A stretch of DNA of 16,388 nucleotides from JBGLNJ01 sp964353405. GTDB taxonomy: Bacteria; Chloroflexota; Anaerolineae; Fen-1058. Below are positions 6,571-13,461 of this stretch, piece after piece. The stretch spans positions 1-16,388 of the forward strand of contig CAYGWJ010000215.1 in NCBI GenBank assembly GCA_964353405.1. Direction: 5' to 3'. Position 1 is the first letter of the stretch. Each line of letters starts with the position of its first letter. The notes under the pieces were generated by a model. It made no database searches. It was not told the DNA's origin and saw nothing but the letters and a program-made list of their open reading frames with translations. The position numbers were made by a program, and so were the translations under genes.

Positions 6571-8052
6571 ATGGCAACACTGGCATGGGGTCAAAAACAA
6601 AAAACGTGGCTTGACGAAGCTTGCGTGCTGCTTCGGCGAGAGTTGGTGGACACGCTGCGCGACTGGCGCATCGTCGTCCCCATCGTTTCCCTCACGTTGT
6701 TCTTTCCCTTCCTGATGAACCTCACCGCCGGGCTGGCGGCCGATTGGGTGGCCAAGTATGGCGGCGCGTCCATCATCGGCGAGCGCATCATCCCGTTCCT
6801 GCTGATGGTCGTCGGGTTCTTTCCGCTCTCGTTTTCGCTCGTCATTGCGCTGGAAGTGTTTGTGGGCGAAAAGGAGCGCAAGAGCCTGGAGCCGCTGTTG
6901 GCCTCGCCGCTTTCGGACGGCCAGCTTTATTTTGGCAAGGCGCTGGCTTCGATGATCCCGCCGCTGGTCGCAAGCTACCTGGGCATTGGCGTGTATCTGG
7001 CGGGGCTGAAAATCTTTCGAGGCTGGCAGCCGTCGTTCGAGTTGTTTGTGTTGGTCATTCTACTGACAACGGCCAAGGCGCTGGTGATGGTCTCGGGTGC
7101 AGTGGTCGTTTCCAGCCAGACGACGAGCGTCCGCGCGGCCAATCTGCTGGCGAGCTTTATCATCATCCCGATGGCGCTCCTGATGCAGGGCGAGAGCCTC
7201 ATCATGTTCTGGGCCAACTACCCGGTGTTGTGGTGGATTCTGGCGGCGCTGATCGTGGTCAATATTTTGTTGGTACGGATGGGGTTGCATATCTTTGACC
7301 GCGAAGAATTGTTGGGCCGTGAGATTGACGAGTTGAACCCGCGCGCGGTGTGGGCCAACTTTAAGGGCTTTTGGTTGAGCGTGGAGCCGGGCGGACGGGT
7401 TGAGCGATTTAGCCTCGGGCGTGTCTATACGCGTGATCTGCCGGCTATCTTACGGCGGATGAAGCTCGCGACGTTCGCCGTCGTGCTGGCCCTGGTGGCC
7501 GCGATGGTCGGCGGCTGGCTGTATGCGACCCAGTTTCCGCTGCCCCAGGGTATCTGGTCACCCCAGTCGCTTACGGTCGAGTCCTTCCGTGATGCTCCGG
7601 CGGTGGGTTTCTTGCCAACGTTCTCGGTGGAAGCTGTGTTGAGCAACAACGTGCGTTCGCTGCTCCTGGGCGGATTGCTGGCGGTCTTTTCATTCGGCGC
7701 GCTGGCAGTGGCGCTGTTGATGGCCCCGCTGGGCATCATTGGATTTTTCATGTTCCAGGTGGCGCACTGGGGGATGAATCCCTGGCTGTTCTTGGCCACG
7801 TTCGTGCTGCCGCACGGTCTCTTTGAGCTTCCGGCGGCTATCCTGGCGACGGCGGCGGCCTTGCGGCTGGGCGCGGCGGTGCTGGCGCGCAATGCGTCGC
7901 CCCGGCTGACGGTCGGAGAGGGCTGGTTGGCGGCGCTAGCCGATTTCGCCAAAGTGTTTGTGTTTGCCACGCTGCCGCTGTTATTGATCGCTGCCCTCGT
8001 CGAAGTCAACCTGACTTTGCGCGTGGTGCTTTGGGCCTATAGCCCACACTAA
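6571..8052 (+). CDS. ABC-2 permease fused to a SpoIIM (DUF95) domain
   Basis: This membrane protein has 493 residues in two parts. The N-terminal part (about 1-270) is an ABC-2/NatB-type permease: a cytoplasmic lead, a first transmembrane helix near 34-55, the conserved loop motif GEKERKSLEPLLASPLSD (99-116), then further helices to about 240. The C-terminal part (about 295-493) matches the stage II sporulation protein M/DUF95 family, including its hallmark LPHGLFELPA (413-422) among four or five hydrophobic helices. The ATPase just upstream should be its partner. SpoIIM-like proteins are widespread in non-sporulating bacteria, so sporulation is not implied. Start chosen at ATG 6571, with GAGAG 7 nt upstream (6559-6563). 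The frame extends to TTG 6550, but those 7 codons lie mainly in the heptamer repeat. Substrate unknown. Confidence 0.88.
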   Translation: MATLAWGQKQKTWLDEACVLLRRELVDTLRDWRIVVPIVSLTLFFPFLMNLTAGLAADWVAKYGGASIIGERIIPFLLMVVGFFPLSFSLVIALEVFVGEKERKSLEPLLASPLSDGQLYFGKALASMIPPLVASYLGIGVYLAGLKIFRGWQPSFELFVLVILLTTAKALVMVSGAVVVSSQTTSVRAANLLASFIIIPMALLMQGESLIMFWANYPVLWWILAALIVVNILLVRMGLHIFDREELLGREIDELNPRAVWANFKGFWLSVEPGGRVERFSLGRVYTRDLPAILRRMKLATFAVVLALVAAMVGGWLYATQFPLPQGIWSPQSLTVESFRDAPAVGFLPTFSVEAVLSNNVRSLLLGGLLAVFSFGALAVALLMAPLGIIGFFMFQVAHWGMNPWLFLATFVLPHGLFELPAAILATAAALRLGAAVLARNASPRLTVGEGWLAALADFAKVFVFATLPLLLIAALVEVNLTLRVVLWAYSPH

Positions 8053-8068
8053 AGGAACCGTCATAGGT

Positions 8069-8821
8069 ATGCCTAAAGTGGTGATCCTGGGGACAGCTTC
8101 GTTCATTCCAGACGAGACGCACGAAAACACTCATATGCTGCTGCAGGGTGAGCATGGTTGTGTGCTGATTGATTCGGGCAGCAGTCCCCTCGTCAGCCTC
8201 AAGCGGGCCGGGCTGTCGGCAGATCAACTTTGTACGCTTGTCTTGACGCACTTTCACCCTGACCACATGTCCGGCGTGCCAAACCTTTTGATGGGCCTGT
8301 GGCTGATGGGGCGCACCCAACCTTTGGTCATCCAGGGATTGAACGTGACGCTGGACAAGATCCAGACGCTGATGAACCTGTTCGAATGGAAAGACTGGCC
8401 CGGCTTTTACCCGGTGACATTCGATCCGGTGCAGCCCATTGCCGGCTCGACGATCCTAGAGATGCCTGACTTGCGCGTTCAGATGGCGCCCGCTCATCAC
8501 CTTGTGCCCAGCATTGCTCTCAAGGTGACCACGCAGCCCGGCGGCAAGACGCTGGTTTATTCGAGTGACACTTCACCCTGTGATGCAGTGGCCCAGTTGG
8601 CGCGCGGCGCCGATGTTTTGGTGCACGAGGCGGCCGGTGCGCAATCGGGCCACTCGAGCCCGGCTATGGCCGGCTCGATTGCCCGCCAGGCGGGCGTGGG
8701 CCGGCTGGCGCTCATCCACTATCACACCTATCTGAATCCCCAAGACCTCATCGCCGAAGCGCGCTCCACGTATTACGGCCCCATCACGGTGCTGCGCGAC
8801 CTGGACGTGATCGAGTTATAA
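8069..8821 (+). CDS. Metallo-beta-lactamase fold hydrolase, RNase Z-like
   Basis: This is a 250-residue metallo-beta-lactamase fold protein with a complete dinuclear metal site. The motif THFHPDHMSGV carries HXHXDH (His61, His63, Asp65, His66). Further ligands are His143 or His144, Asp167 in SSDT, and His217 in LIHYH. The layout SSDT, then VLVHEAAG (184-190), then GHSS with Ala and Gly after, follows the RNase Z/arylsulfatase-like branch. The flexible exosite arm of true tRNase Z is not evident, so the substrate (RNA, phosphodiester or other ester) stays open. It is the last gene of the ABC operon, 16 nt after the permease stop. AAAGGA (8051-8056) overlaps that stop and lies rather far (12 nt) from the ATG. 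A terminator hairpin follows its stop. Cytoplasmic, with no signal peptide. Confidence 0.85.
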   Translation: MPKVVILGTASFIPDETHENTHMLLQGEHGCVLIDSGSSPLVSLKRAGLSADQLCTLVLTHFHPDHMSGVPNLLMGLWLMGRTQPLVIQGLNVTLDKIQTLMNLFEWKDWPGFYPVTFDPVQPIAGSTILEMPDLRVQMAPAHHLVPSIALKVTTQPGGKTLVYSSDTSPCDAVAQLARGADVLVHEAAGAQSGHSSPAMAGSIARQAGVGRLALIHYHTYLNPQDLIAEARSTYYGPITVLRDLDVIEL

Positions 8822-8836
8822 GATCGCAGATAGCAA

Positions 8837-8880
8837 ACCGCCGACGCTCGTCAAACGCTGGCGGCGGTCGGCGGTCTTTT
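8837..8880 (+). terminator. Rho-independent-type terminator after the ABC/MBL operon
   Basis: ACCGCCGAC (8837-8845) pairs exactly with GTCGGCGGT (8867-8875), a 9-bp GC-rich stem with a 21-nt loop, followed by CTTTT (8876-8880). It lies between convergent genes, 16 nt after the MBL stop and 9 nt before the end of the minus-strand PIN chimera gene. On the minus strand the T-run is weaker. Two heptamer-like units (AGATCGC, AGATAGC at 8821-8834) precede the stem. Confidence 0.65.
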
Positions 8881-8889
8881 GCGGACCGG

Positions 8890-9654
8890 TCATGCCGCCT
8901 GCAAATACAATTCGTCGGTGTTGTCGTCGAACTCGAACAGTTCGGCGTAGCGTCCCCAGTTGATGGCCGTGTCCAGTTGCTCTCCGGCGTATTCCCCAAA
9001 GTCGGACTGAAGTTTTTCGGCAAAGTATTCTTCGGCCACGCGTCCGTCGTCGTCGGCGCGGAGCGTCTCATAGATCCAGCTGATGACGGGCAGCCTCAGC
9101 ACCCGCCCGGCCATGATCTCTTTGCGGGCCAGGATGCTGGCGTCGGCGTACGTCTGGCCCAGCGTCGTCAGCACAAGGTCGCCTTGGTCCACCGTGGCAA
9201 ACCCCAATAGTTCGGCGGATTCGACAATCGGCAACACGTCGTCCAGTTCCAGTTGTAAATCCCCGGTCAGGCGATGGAGGTCGGCCCGCTCACCTTCTTC
9301 TTTGACCTTCTCCAGCAACCCGGCCATTCCGTTGATGCGCGCGATGGGCAGCCTGGTCATCTGCCCGGGCACGGTTGCGCCAGCCGCTGGCTCTTCCGTC
9401 TTGCCGGCGACAGCGGCGTAGACTTTGTCCACCAAAGCCTGGAAGGCAATGTCTTTGGTGTGGCGCGGATGGCGCAGTGTGACGGGTATTTCGGTCAGCG
9501 CTTCGCTCGTGACCCAATCAAAATGACCGCCGAGCCAGGCAGTCAAGAGAGGGGATTGCCAGGCTCGGCGGCCATAGCAGGCCGCAAGCCATACGTTGGT
9601 GTCAATCAGAGTTGTGGGGGTGGCGTTCTTTGCGCACGGCGTGGACACTGGCAT
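8890..9654 (-). CDS. Chimeric protein: truncated PIN domain joined to AAA-associated C-terminal domain
   Basis: This 254-residue product looks like two unrelated halves. Residues 15-82 resemble the start of a PIN-domain ribonuclease toxin (VapC-like): LIDTNVWLA with the first catalytic Asp18, and WVTSEALTEI with Glu51/Glu55. The second half of a PIN domain, with the last two acidic residues, is absent. After a linker (about 83-100), residues 102-245 match the AAA-associated C-terminal domain usually found at the end of nitrate/sulfonate-type ABC ATPases: LQLELDDVLPIVESAELLGF, RKEI, and INWGRYAELFEFD. The join is in frame without a stop, near 9350-9410. No Walker motifs or ATPase part exist nearby. 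The ATG at 9654 lies 53 nt inside the antitoxin gene; GTG 9648 is possible; neither has a clear Shine-Dalgarno. Nuclease activity is doubtful. Deletion-born fusion, pseudogene remnant or new regulatory protein are all possible. Confidence 0.75.
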   Translation of the reverse strand: MPVSTPCAKNATPTTLIDTNVWLAACYGRRAWQSPLLTAWLGGHFDWVTSEALTEIPVTLRHPRHTKDIAFQALVDKVYAAVAGKTEEPAAGATVPGQMTRLPIARINGMAGLLEKVKEEGERADLHRLTGDLQLELDDVLPIVESAELLGFATVDQGDLVLTTLGQTYADASILARKEIMAGRVLRLPVISWIYETLRADDDGRVAEEYFAEKLQSDFGEYAGEQLDTAINWGRYAELFEFDDNTDELYLQAA

Positions 9655-9889
9655 TGATTTCGGCGTCAGATAGTGGTTGATCTTCCAGCGGCGCGGGGAC
9701 CGCCGACCGTGCAGCCGCTATAAAGTCCTCAAACGGTTTGCGCCATTCGGTTTCCGTTAGTTCGCGCGATGCCCAAGCTGGCTGTTCGGTGACCACGACG
9801 ACCAGGCGCGTTCCGTCCGGCAGACGGGGGTTGCCTTTTAATCGAATCTGGCCGTTTGCGACCAGACCCTCGTAACTCTGTAAGCTCAT
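9602..9889 (-). CDS. Putative antitoxin of a PIN (VapBC-like) module
   Basis: This is a small 95-residue protein. Its N-terminus (MSLQSYEGLVANGQIRLKG, then LPDGTRLVVVV) has the short beta-strand layout of AbrB/DUF104-like antitoxins (an 'YEG-x-x-x-NGQI-x-L ... LP-x-GT' pattern). The C-terminal half is polar and helical and would be the toxin-binding part. The gene overlaps the following PIN-containing gene by 53 nt, the usual order antitoxin then toxin. The start is supported by GAGG (9897-9900 on the minus strand) 7 nt before the ATG and by a promoter-like extended -10 at 9933-9938. If the partner toxin is truncated as it appears, this antitoxin may be an orphan or may bind only the remaining half. 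The family call is from pattern recognition and is moderate. Confidence 0.7.
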   Translation of the reverse strand: MSLQSYEGLVANGQIRLKGNPRLPDGTRLVVVVTEQPAWASRELTETEWRKPFEDFIAAARSAVPAPLEDQPLSDAEINASVHAVRKERHPHNSD

Positions 9890-9932
9890 TTGGATACCTC
9901 ACTTTCACCTTTGCAGCAGACGATGCGTTTCT

Positions 9933-9938
9933 ATTCTA
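9933..9938 (-). promoter_or_regulatory. Extended -10 promoter element for the antitoxin/PIN genes
   Basis: Read on the minus strand, TAGAAT (5 of 6 matches to TATAAT) is preceded by TGG, an extended -10 element, 43 nt before the antitoxin ATG. No good -35 box is present; TTCACT lies at a poor 19-bp spacing. The same TGTGGTA core recurs at two other promoters in this window (14005-14015 and 14103-14111). Confidence 0.45.
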
Positions 9939-9964
9939 CCACAAGACCAATGAAGGAGTGAAGG

Positions 9965-11332
9965 TCACTTTACGCGCCGGTGCACGGGCGACTTGCGCTT
10001 GCTCGCCGCGTCCCGGCGCTTGCCGCCGCGATAACTGGGCGCGAGGATGGCAAAGACTCTGCACCGAGTGGCGTCGTCAATGCGCGTGGCGACCTTGGGG
10101 TCGAGTTCTTCAATTTTCCAGGCAGTGGTGATGACCGTGGGCAGTCGCGCGGCGTAGCGATGATTGATGATCTGGTAGAGCTTTTCGCGCGCCCAGGGTG
10201 TGGCGCTTTCGGTGCCCAGATCGTCGAGCACGAGCAGCGGCGCGGTGCGGACTTCGTCAAAGCGCTTGTCGTAGCTGACGGGACTTTGCGGATTGAACGC
10301 CGCGCGCAAGTGATCGAGCAAATCCGGCACGACGACGAACAGCACCGGATGACCCTCGTCGTTGCGATAGTTGGCGATGGACGCGGCCAGGTGCGTCTTG
10401 CCGCAGCCAAATGTGCCAGTGAACACGAGCCAGTCCCTCGGCTCGGCGGCGTATTGCTGCGCCGTCATCAGAGCACGCTTCAGGTTATCGGTATCTTCGA
10501 CGGGCACCTCGTCCGCGCGCAGGTCAAACGTCTCAAAGGTCTGATCGCCATGTAACTGTAAGCTGGACAGCTCGGATTGCCCCTCCTGGTCGTAGCCGCC
10601 GCGAAAGTCCGGCGCCGAAATCTTGATCTGCTCGACAAACTCGATGTGCAACAAACGCGAGCGCAGGCGCGGGTCAATGTCTTGGAGGTCCTGATTGGTG
10701 GTGACGACGGTCGGCAACTGGGCGTTGTAACGATGGTTGAAAATCTGGTAGAGTTTTTCCTGCGCCCAGGGCGTGGCGTTCTGCGTGCCCAGGTCATCCA
10801 GGATGAGCACCGGCGCGTCGCGGACTTGGTTGAATCGCTCGTCAAAGCTCACCTCGGAGTTGGGGCCGTACGTGGAGCGTAAATGGTCGAGCAGGTCGGG
10901 CACGTTGACAAAGAGCACCGGCTGCCCGCGCGAGAGACATTCGTTGGCGATGGCAGCCGCCAGGTGTGTCTTGCCACGGCCATAACTGCCGCGCAGCAAG
11001 AGCCAATCCTGCGGCTTGCGCGCAAAGGCAACGGCTTTTTCATAGGCGATCCGCAAACTCTTGCGCTGCTTTTCGGTTCGCCCTTGGCCTTCTGGGATGA
11101 ACGAATCAAATGTCATCCGCTCCAGGTGATGCATGTTGCTCAGGCGGCGGAGCCGGTCAAGCTGACGCGATTGCAGGTCATCCAACCGGCACGTGCAGCG
11201 GAAGGCTTTGCCAAAATTGGGATGCCCGACCGGCACATCGTACGAAATCCAGCCGGTGCCGCCGCAAACCGGGCATTCGCCGGGCGCGGCTTGCGCGGTG
11301 GTATGCGCGCTAGTATTCGATGTGGTCGGCAT
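9965..11332 (-). CDS. DnaC/DnaI-type helicase loader with two tandem AAA+ domains
   Basis: This 455-residue protein contains two copies of a DnaC/DnaI/IstB-like AAA+ ATPase, the family that loads the replicative helicase DnaB onto DNA. An N-terminal zinc-ribbon-like region has CPVC (Cys20, Cys23) and CTC (Cys46, Cys48). Domain 1: Walker A GSYGRGKT (115-122), Walker B LILDDLG (Asp179-Asp180), sensor-1 Asn213, arginine-finger region RSRLL (Arg226). Domain 2: Walker A GTFGCGKT (306-313), Walker B LVLDDLG (Asp370-Asp371), Ala404 in place of the sensor-1 Asn, and Arg417. Equivalent residues are all exactly 191 apart. Usual loaders have one domain and about 250-330 residues. Start chosen at ATG 11332, with GAAGG 5 nt upstream and a 23-nt overlap with the DnaD-like gene; the frame is open further upstream but overlaps that gene. 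Last of the dnaB operon; cytoplasmic. Confidence 0.9.
   Translation of the reverse strand: MPTTSNTSAHTTAQAAPGECPVCGGTGWISYDVPVGHPNFGKAFRCTCRLDDLQSRQLDRLRRLSNMHHLERMTFDSFIPEGQGRTEKQRKSLRIAYEKAVAFARKPQDWLLLRGSYGRGKTHLAAAIANECLSRGQPVLFVNVPDLLDHLRSTYGPNSEVSFDERFNQVRDAPVLILDDLGTQNATPWAQEKLYQIFNHRYNAQLPTVVTTNQDLQDIDPRLRSRLLHIEFVEQIKISAPDFRGGYDQEGQSELSSLQLHGDQTFETFDLRADEVPVEDTDNLKRALMTAQQYAAEPRDWLVFTGTFGCGKTHLAASIANYRNDEGHPVLFVVVPDLLDHLRAAFNPQSPVSYDKRFDEVRTAPLLVLDDLGTESATPWAREKLYQIINHRYAARLPTVITTAWKIEELDPKVATRIDDATRCRVFAILAPSYRGGKRRDAASKRKSPVHRRVK
10022..11116 (-). repeat. Tandem intragenic duplication, 573-bp period, in the loader gene
   Basis: The segment coding for residues 73-246 (11116 to 10595) and that for residues 264-437 (10543 to 10022) are paralogous copies. 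At DNA level 10158-10348 and 10731-10921 align over 191 bp without a gap, with long stretches of obvious identity (for example ATCTGGTAGAG, then TTTTC, then GCGCCCAGGG in both). The offset is 573 bp throughout the core, a multiple of 3. The copies are clearly diverged, so this is an old duplication and not an assembly error. Confidence 0.85.
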
Positions 11333-11993
11333 ATTCGCCTTCAATGTACTTGCGTCGGTCTTGAGCAGTCTGTCCACGCGTTCCACGCTTTTCACTCCTT
11401 GCTCGCCGCTCCAAAATCTTGCGGACGTAGGCCCAACTGCGCGCATTTTGCCGCACGGCTTGCCGGACGGCATCTTCAATCCACGCCATCGGATAGGTCG
11501 CTTCGGCATCGCGCAGCTCGTCGGCCAGCATCGGCGTGAGCAAGCCGATGTTTTGCTCGTACAGCCGAAAGATGTTGGGCTGCTCGGCTTCGGAAGCGGG
11601 CGGCTCGGCCGGCGCCAGGCCTTCCGGCCGCTCACCGCGCTGAAGCGTCCGCGCTGCCTCGCGTCCGCGTTCGGTGTTGACGAAATACAATTCCTCCGGC
11701 CCATCGCCCGCGTCTGCCACGACGTGCAAGAGCGTCCCTCGCGTCACGGCGTGCTCCAATCCGGCGTGGAGACCCGCCTCGTCCATCATTGTGCGCAAGC
11801 CTTCATCGGCCGTCAAGTCGGTCCAACGAATCGCGCGAGGCGAGCCGGCCTTGCGCGTGACGATGCGAAAGCACGCCAGCGTCACCCGCAGTTCGCCCAG
11901 GTCGTCAATCAGCGGCAGCAAGTCGGTAAAGAATGCTTCGGGCAGGGCGATGGGTCTGGATGGGCCCGGCGTGAAACCGGCAAAAGTTTTCAT
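11310..11993 (-). CDS. DnaD-domain primosome/replication protein
   Basis: This 227-residue protein has the DnaB_2/DnaD domain at residues 140-200: NIFRLYEQNIGLLTPMLADE, then the helix ending AVRQNARSWAYVRKILERR. The YEQNIG...P and W-x-Y-x-x-x-IL pattern is the hallmark of DnaD, which in Bacillus works with PriA, DnaB(Bsu) and DnaI to load the helicase. The N-terminal 110 residues look like a winged-helix region, with a Pro/Ala/Glu-rich linker between. A basic C-terminal tail (ERRARSEKRGTRG) could bind DNA. Its ATG overlaps the dnaB stop (ATGA), and its end overlaps the loader start by 23 nt, so all three should be translated together. It is of DnaD type because of the domain sequence, but no Bacillus-like gene name is assigned with certainty. 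Confidence 0.88.
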   Translation of the reverse strand: MKTFAGFTPGPSRPIALPEAFFTDLLPLIDDLGELRVTLACFRIVTRKAGSPRAIRWTDLTADEGLRTMMDEAGLHAGLEHAVTRGTLLHVVADAGDGPEELYFVNTERGREAARTLQRGERPEGLAPAEPPASEAEQPNIFRLYEQNIGLLTPMLADELRDAEATYPMAWIEDAVRQAVRQNARSWAYVRKILERRARSEKRGTRGQTAQDRRKYIEGEYADHIEY

Positions 11994-13351
11994 GATAGAT
12001 TGACTTCTCGCTTTGCCAGCGGCATAAACTGGGCCAGTTGATTTCTAAAGAACAGTTCCACCGAGCCTGTCGGTCCGTTGCGGTGCTTGGCCACAATGAT
12101 CTCAGCCACGTTCTTGCGCTCGCTTTGCGGGTCGTATACGTCGTCGCGGTAGATGAACATCACCACATCCGCGTCTTGCTCGATGCTGCCGGACTCGCGC
12201 AGGTCAGACAGCACCGGCCGTTTGTCACTGCGCTGCTCGACGGCGCGGCTGAGCTGCGACGCGGCCACCACCGGAACGTTCAACTCGCGCGCCAGCGCCT
12301 TGAGCCCGCGCGAGATGTACGAGATTTCCTGCACGCGGTTCTCGCTGCGCATGTCGCCCGTCATCAGTTGGAGATAGTCTACGATGATCAAGTCCAGCCC
12401 GTGCTCGGCGTGGACGCGGCGGGCCTTGGTGCGCAGTTGCAGAACCGAAATGGAGGGTGTGTCATCTAGATACATCAAGGTACCAGACAACTCGCTGGCG
12501 GCGCGTGTGAAGCGTTCCCAGTCATCATCATGCAAATCGCCCAGGCGCAATCGCTGGCTGTCAATGCCGGTCTCCTGGCTGATAAGCCGCTGGATGACTT
12601 GCTCGGCGGACATTTCGAGCGAAAAGACCGCCACGCGCTGATGAAATTTGCGCGCCGCGTTCAGGCCCATCGAAAGCATGAGGCTGGTCTTGCCCACGCC
12701 GGGCCGGGCGGCGATGATGAGCAGGTCGCTGCGCTGGAGCCCGCCGAGCAACTTGTCGAGGTCGCTAAAGCCGGTCGGAACGCCCAGTGGCTCTCCGAGG
12801 TGCTCGTGCAAATAAGCAATGCGGTCGTAATACTCGCTGACGACATTCGAGATCGGCACCAATTCCCTGGATGCGCGCCGCTCCGAAACGCCGAACAAGG
12901 CTTGCTCGGCGCGGTCAATCACTTCGTCAATGTCTTGGCTTTCTTCGTAGGCGAGCTGCGCAATGTCCGAGGCCGCGCCCAAAAGCTTGCGTCGCAGGCT
13001 GGTGCGCTCGACGAGGCGCCCGTACCCTTCGGCGTGGATGGCGGTCGGCACGACGTTGATGAGATGGCTGATAAAAGCCGCGCCGCCGACTTCGGCCAGT
13101 TGGCCGCGCGCTTCCAATTCATTGCAGACGGTGAGAAAGTCAATCGGCTCACGCCGCTCGTGCAGCCGGATCAGGACATCCCAGACCCAGCCGTTCTTGA
13201 CGATAAAGAAATCGTCGGCGTGCAAAAAGGGCGAGACGCGAAAGATGGCTTCCGGGTCAATCAGCACCGAGCCGAGGACGGCTTCTTCGGCCTCGACGCT
13301 GTGCGGGGCCATGCGGACGCTCGCTTCGCGGACGTTGGCAGGTTCAGGCAT
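11990..13351 (-). CDS. dnaB: Replicative DNA helicase DnaB
   Basis: DnaB is the hexameric ATP-driven helicase that unwinds DNA at the replication fork. The protein has 453 residues, close to the usual 440-470. The N-terminal helical domain begins PHSVEAEEAVLGSVLIDPEA. After a linker, the RecA-like domain has Walker A ARPGVGKT (215-222), SLEM (244-247), Walker B LIIVDYLQLM (Asp325), and RESGSIEQDADVV (385-397), all intact. No intein is present. The start is ATG 13351, with GAGGG 6 nt upstream; an ATG at 13387 is in frame but lies in the preceding terminator-like hairpin region. The stop overlaps the DnaD-like start by 4 nt (ATGA). A hairpin with a T-run stands between this gene and the upstream nuclease gene, and I see no convincing promoter between the hairpin and this start. 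Confidence 0.96.
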   Translation of the reverse strand: MPEPANVREASVRMAPHSVEAEEAVLGSVLIDPEAIFRVSPFLHADDFFIVKNGWVWDVLIRLHERREPIDFLTVCNELEARGQLAEVGGAAFISHLINVVPTAIHAEGYGRLVERTSLRRKLLGAASDIAQLAYEESQDIDEVIDRAEQALFGVSERRASRELVPISNVVSEYYDRIAYLHEHLGEPLGVPTGFSDLDKLLGGLQRSDLLIIAARPGVGKTSLMLSMGLNAARKFHQRVAVFSLEMSAEQVIQRLISQETGIDSQRLRLGDLHDDDWERFTRAASELSGTLMYLDDTPSISVLQLRTKARRVHAEHGLDLIIVDYLQLMTGDMRSENRVQEISYISRGLKALARELNVPVVAASQLSRAVEQRSDKRPVLSDLRESGSIEQDADVVMFIYRDDVYDPQSERKNVAEIIVAKHRNGPTGSVELFFRNQLAQFMPLAKREVNLS

Positions 13352-13385
13352 TCTTGTCCCTCGTGGTGAACGACTGGCGATGAAC

Positions 13386-13414
13386 AAAAGAGCCGAGGAA
13401 GGCGGGCCTCGGCT
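13386..13414 (-). terminator. Terminator-like hairpin between the nuclease gene and dnaB
   Basis: AGCCGAGG (13391-13398) and CCTCGGCT (13407-13414) are perfect reverse complements around an 8-nt loop. On the minus strand the stem is followed by CTTTTG (T-run 13389-13386). It lies 47 nt after the bifunctional nuclease stop and 34 nt before the dnaB ATG. It may end the nuclease transcript or attenuate read-through into dnaB. Confidence 0.6.
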
Positions 13415-13461
13415 TCGGACGGACTAGCGGAGAATGTGGGTACAGGCAGATGGCCGCCGGC

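Noticed and set aside
10022..11116. Assembly-duplicated segment in the loader gene
   Set aside because: The two copies differ at many positions and in key residues (Asn213 versus Ala404), so they are an old paralogous duplication and not a copied assembly fragment.
9965..11704. 579-residue version of the loader, starting at 11704
   Set aside because: Its first 124 residues overlap the DnaD-like gene in another frame and lack any domain. ATG 11332 has a good ribosome binding site and begins just before the zinc-ribbon-like region.
11193..12041. 282-residue open frame on the + strand
   Set aside because: It is antisense to the DnaD-like gene, which has a clear family motif and overlapping starts and stops with its neighbours.
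12530..13369. 279-residue open frame on the + strand
   Set aside because: It is fully antisense to dnaB, whose helicase motifs are intact; it is a GC-rich shadow frame with no recognisable domain.
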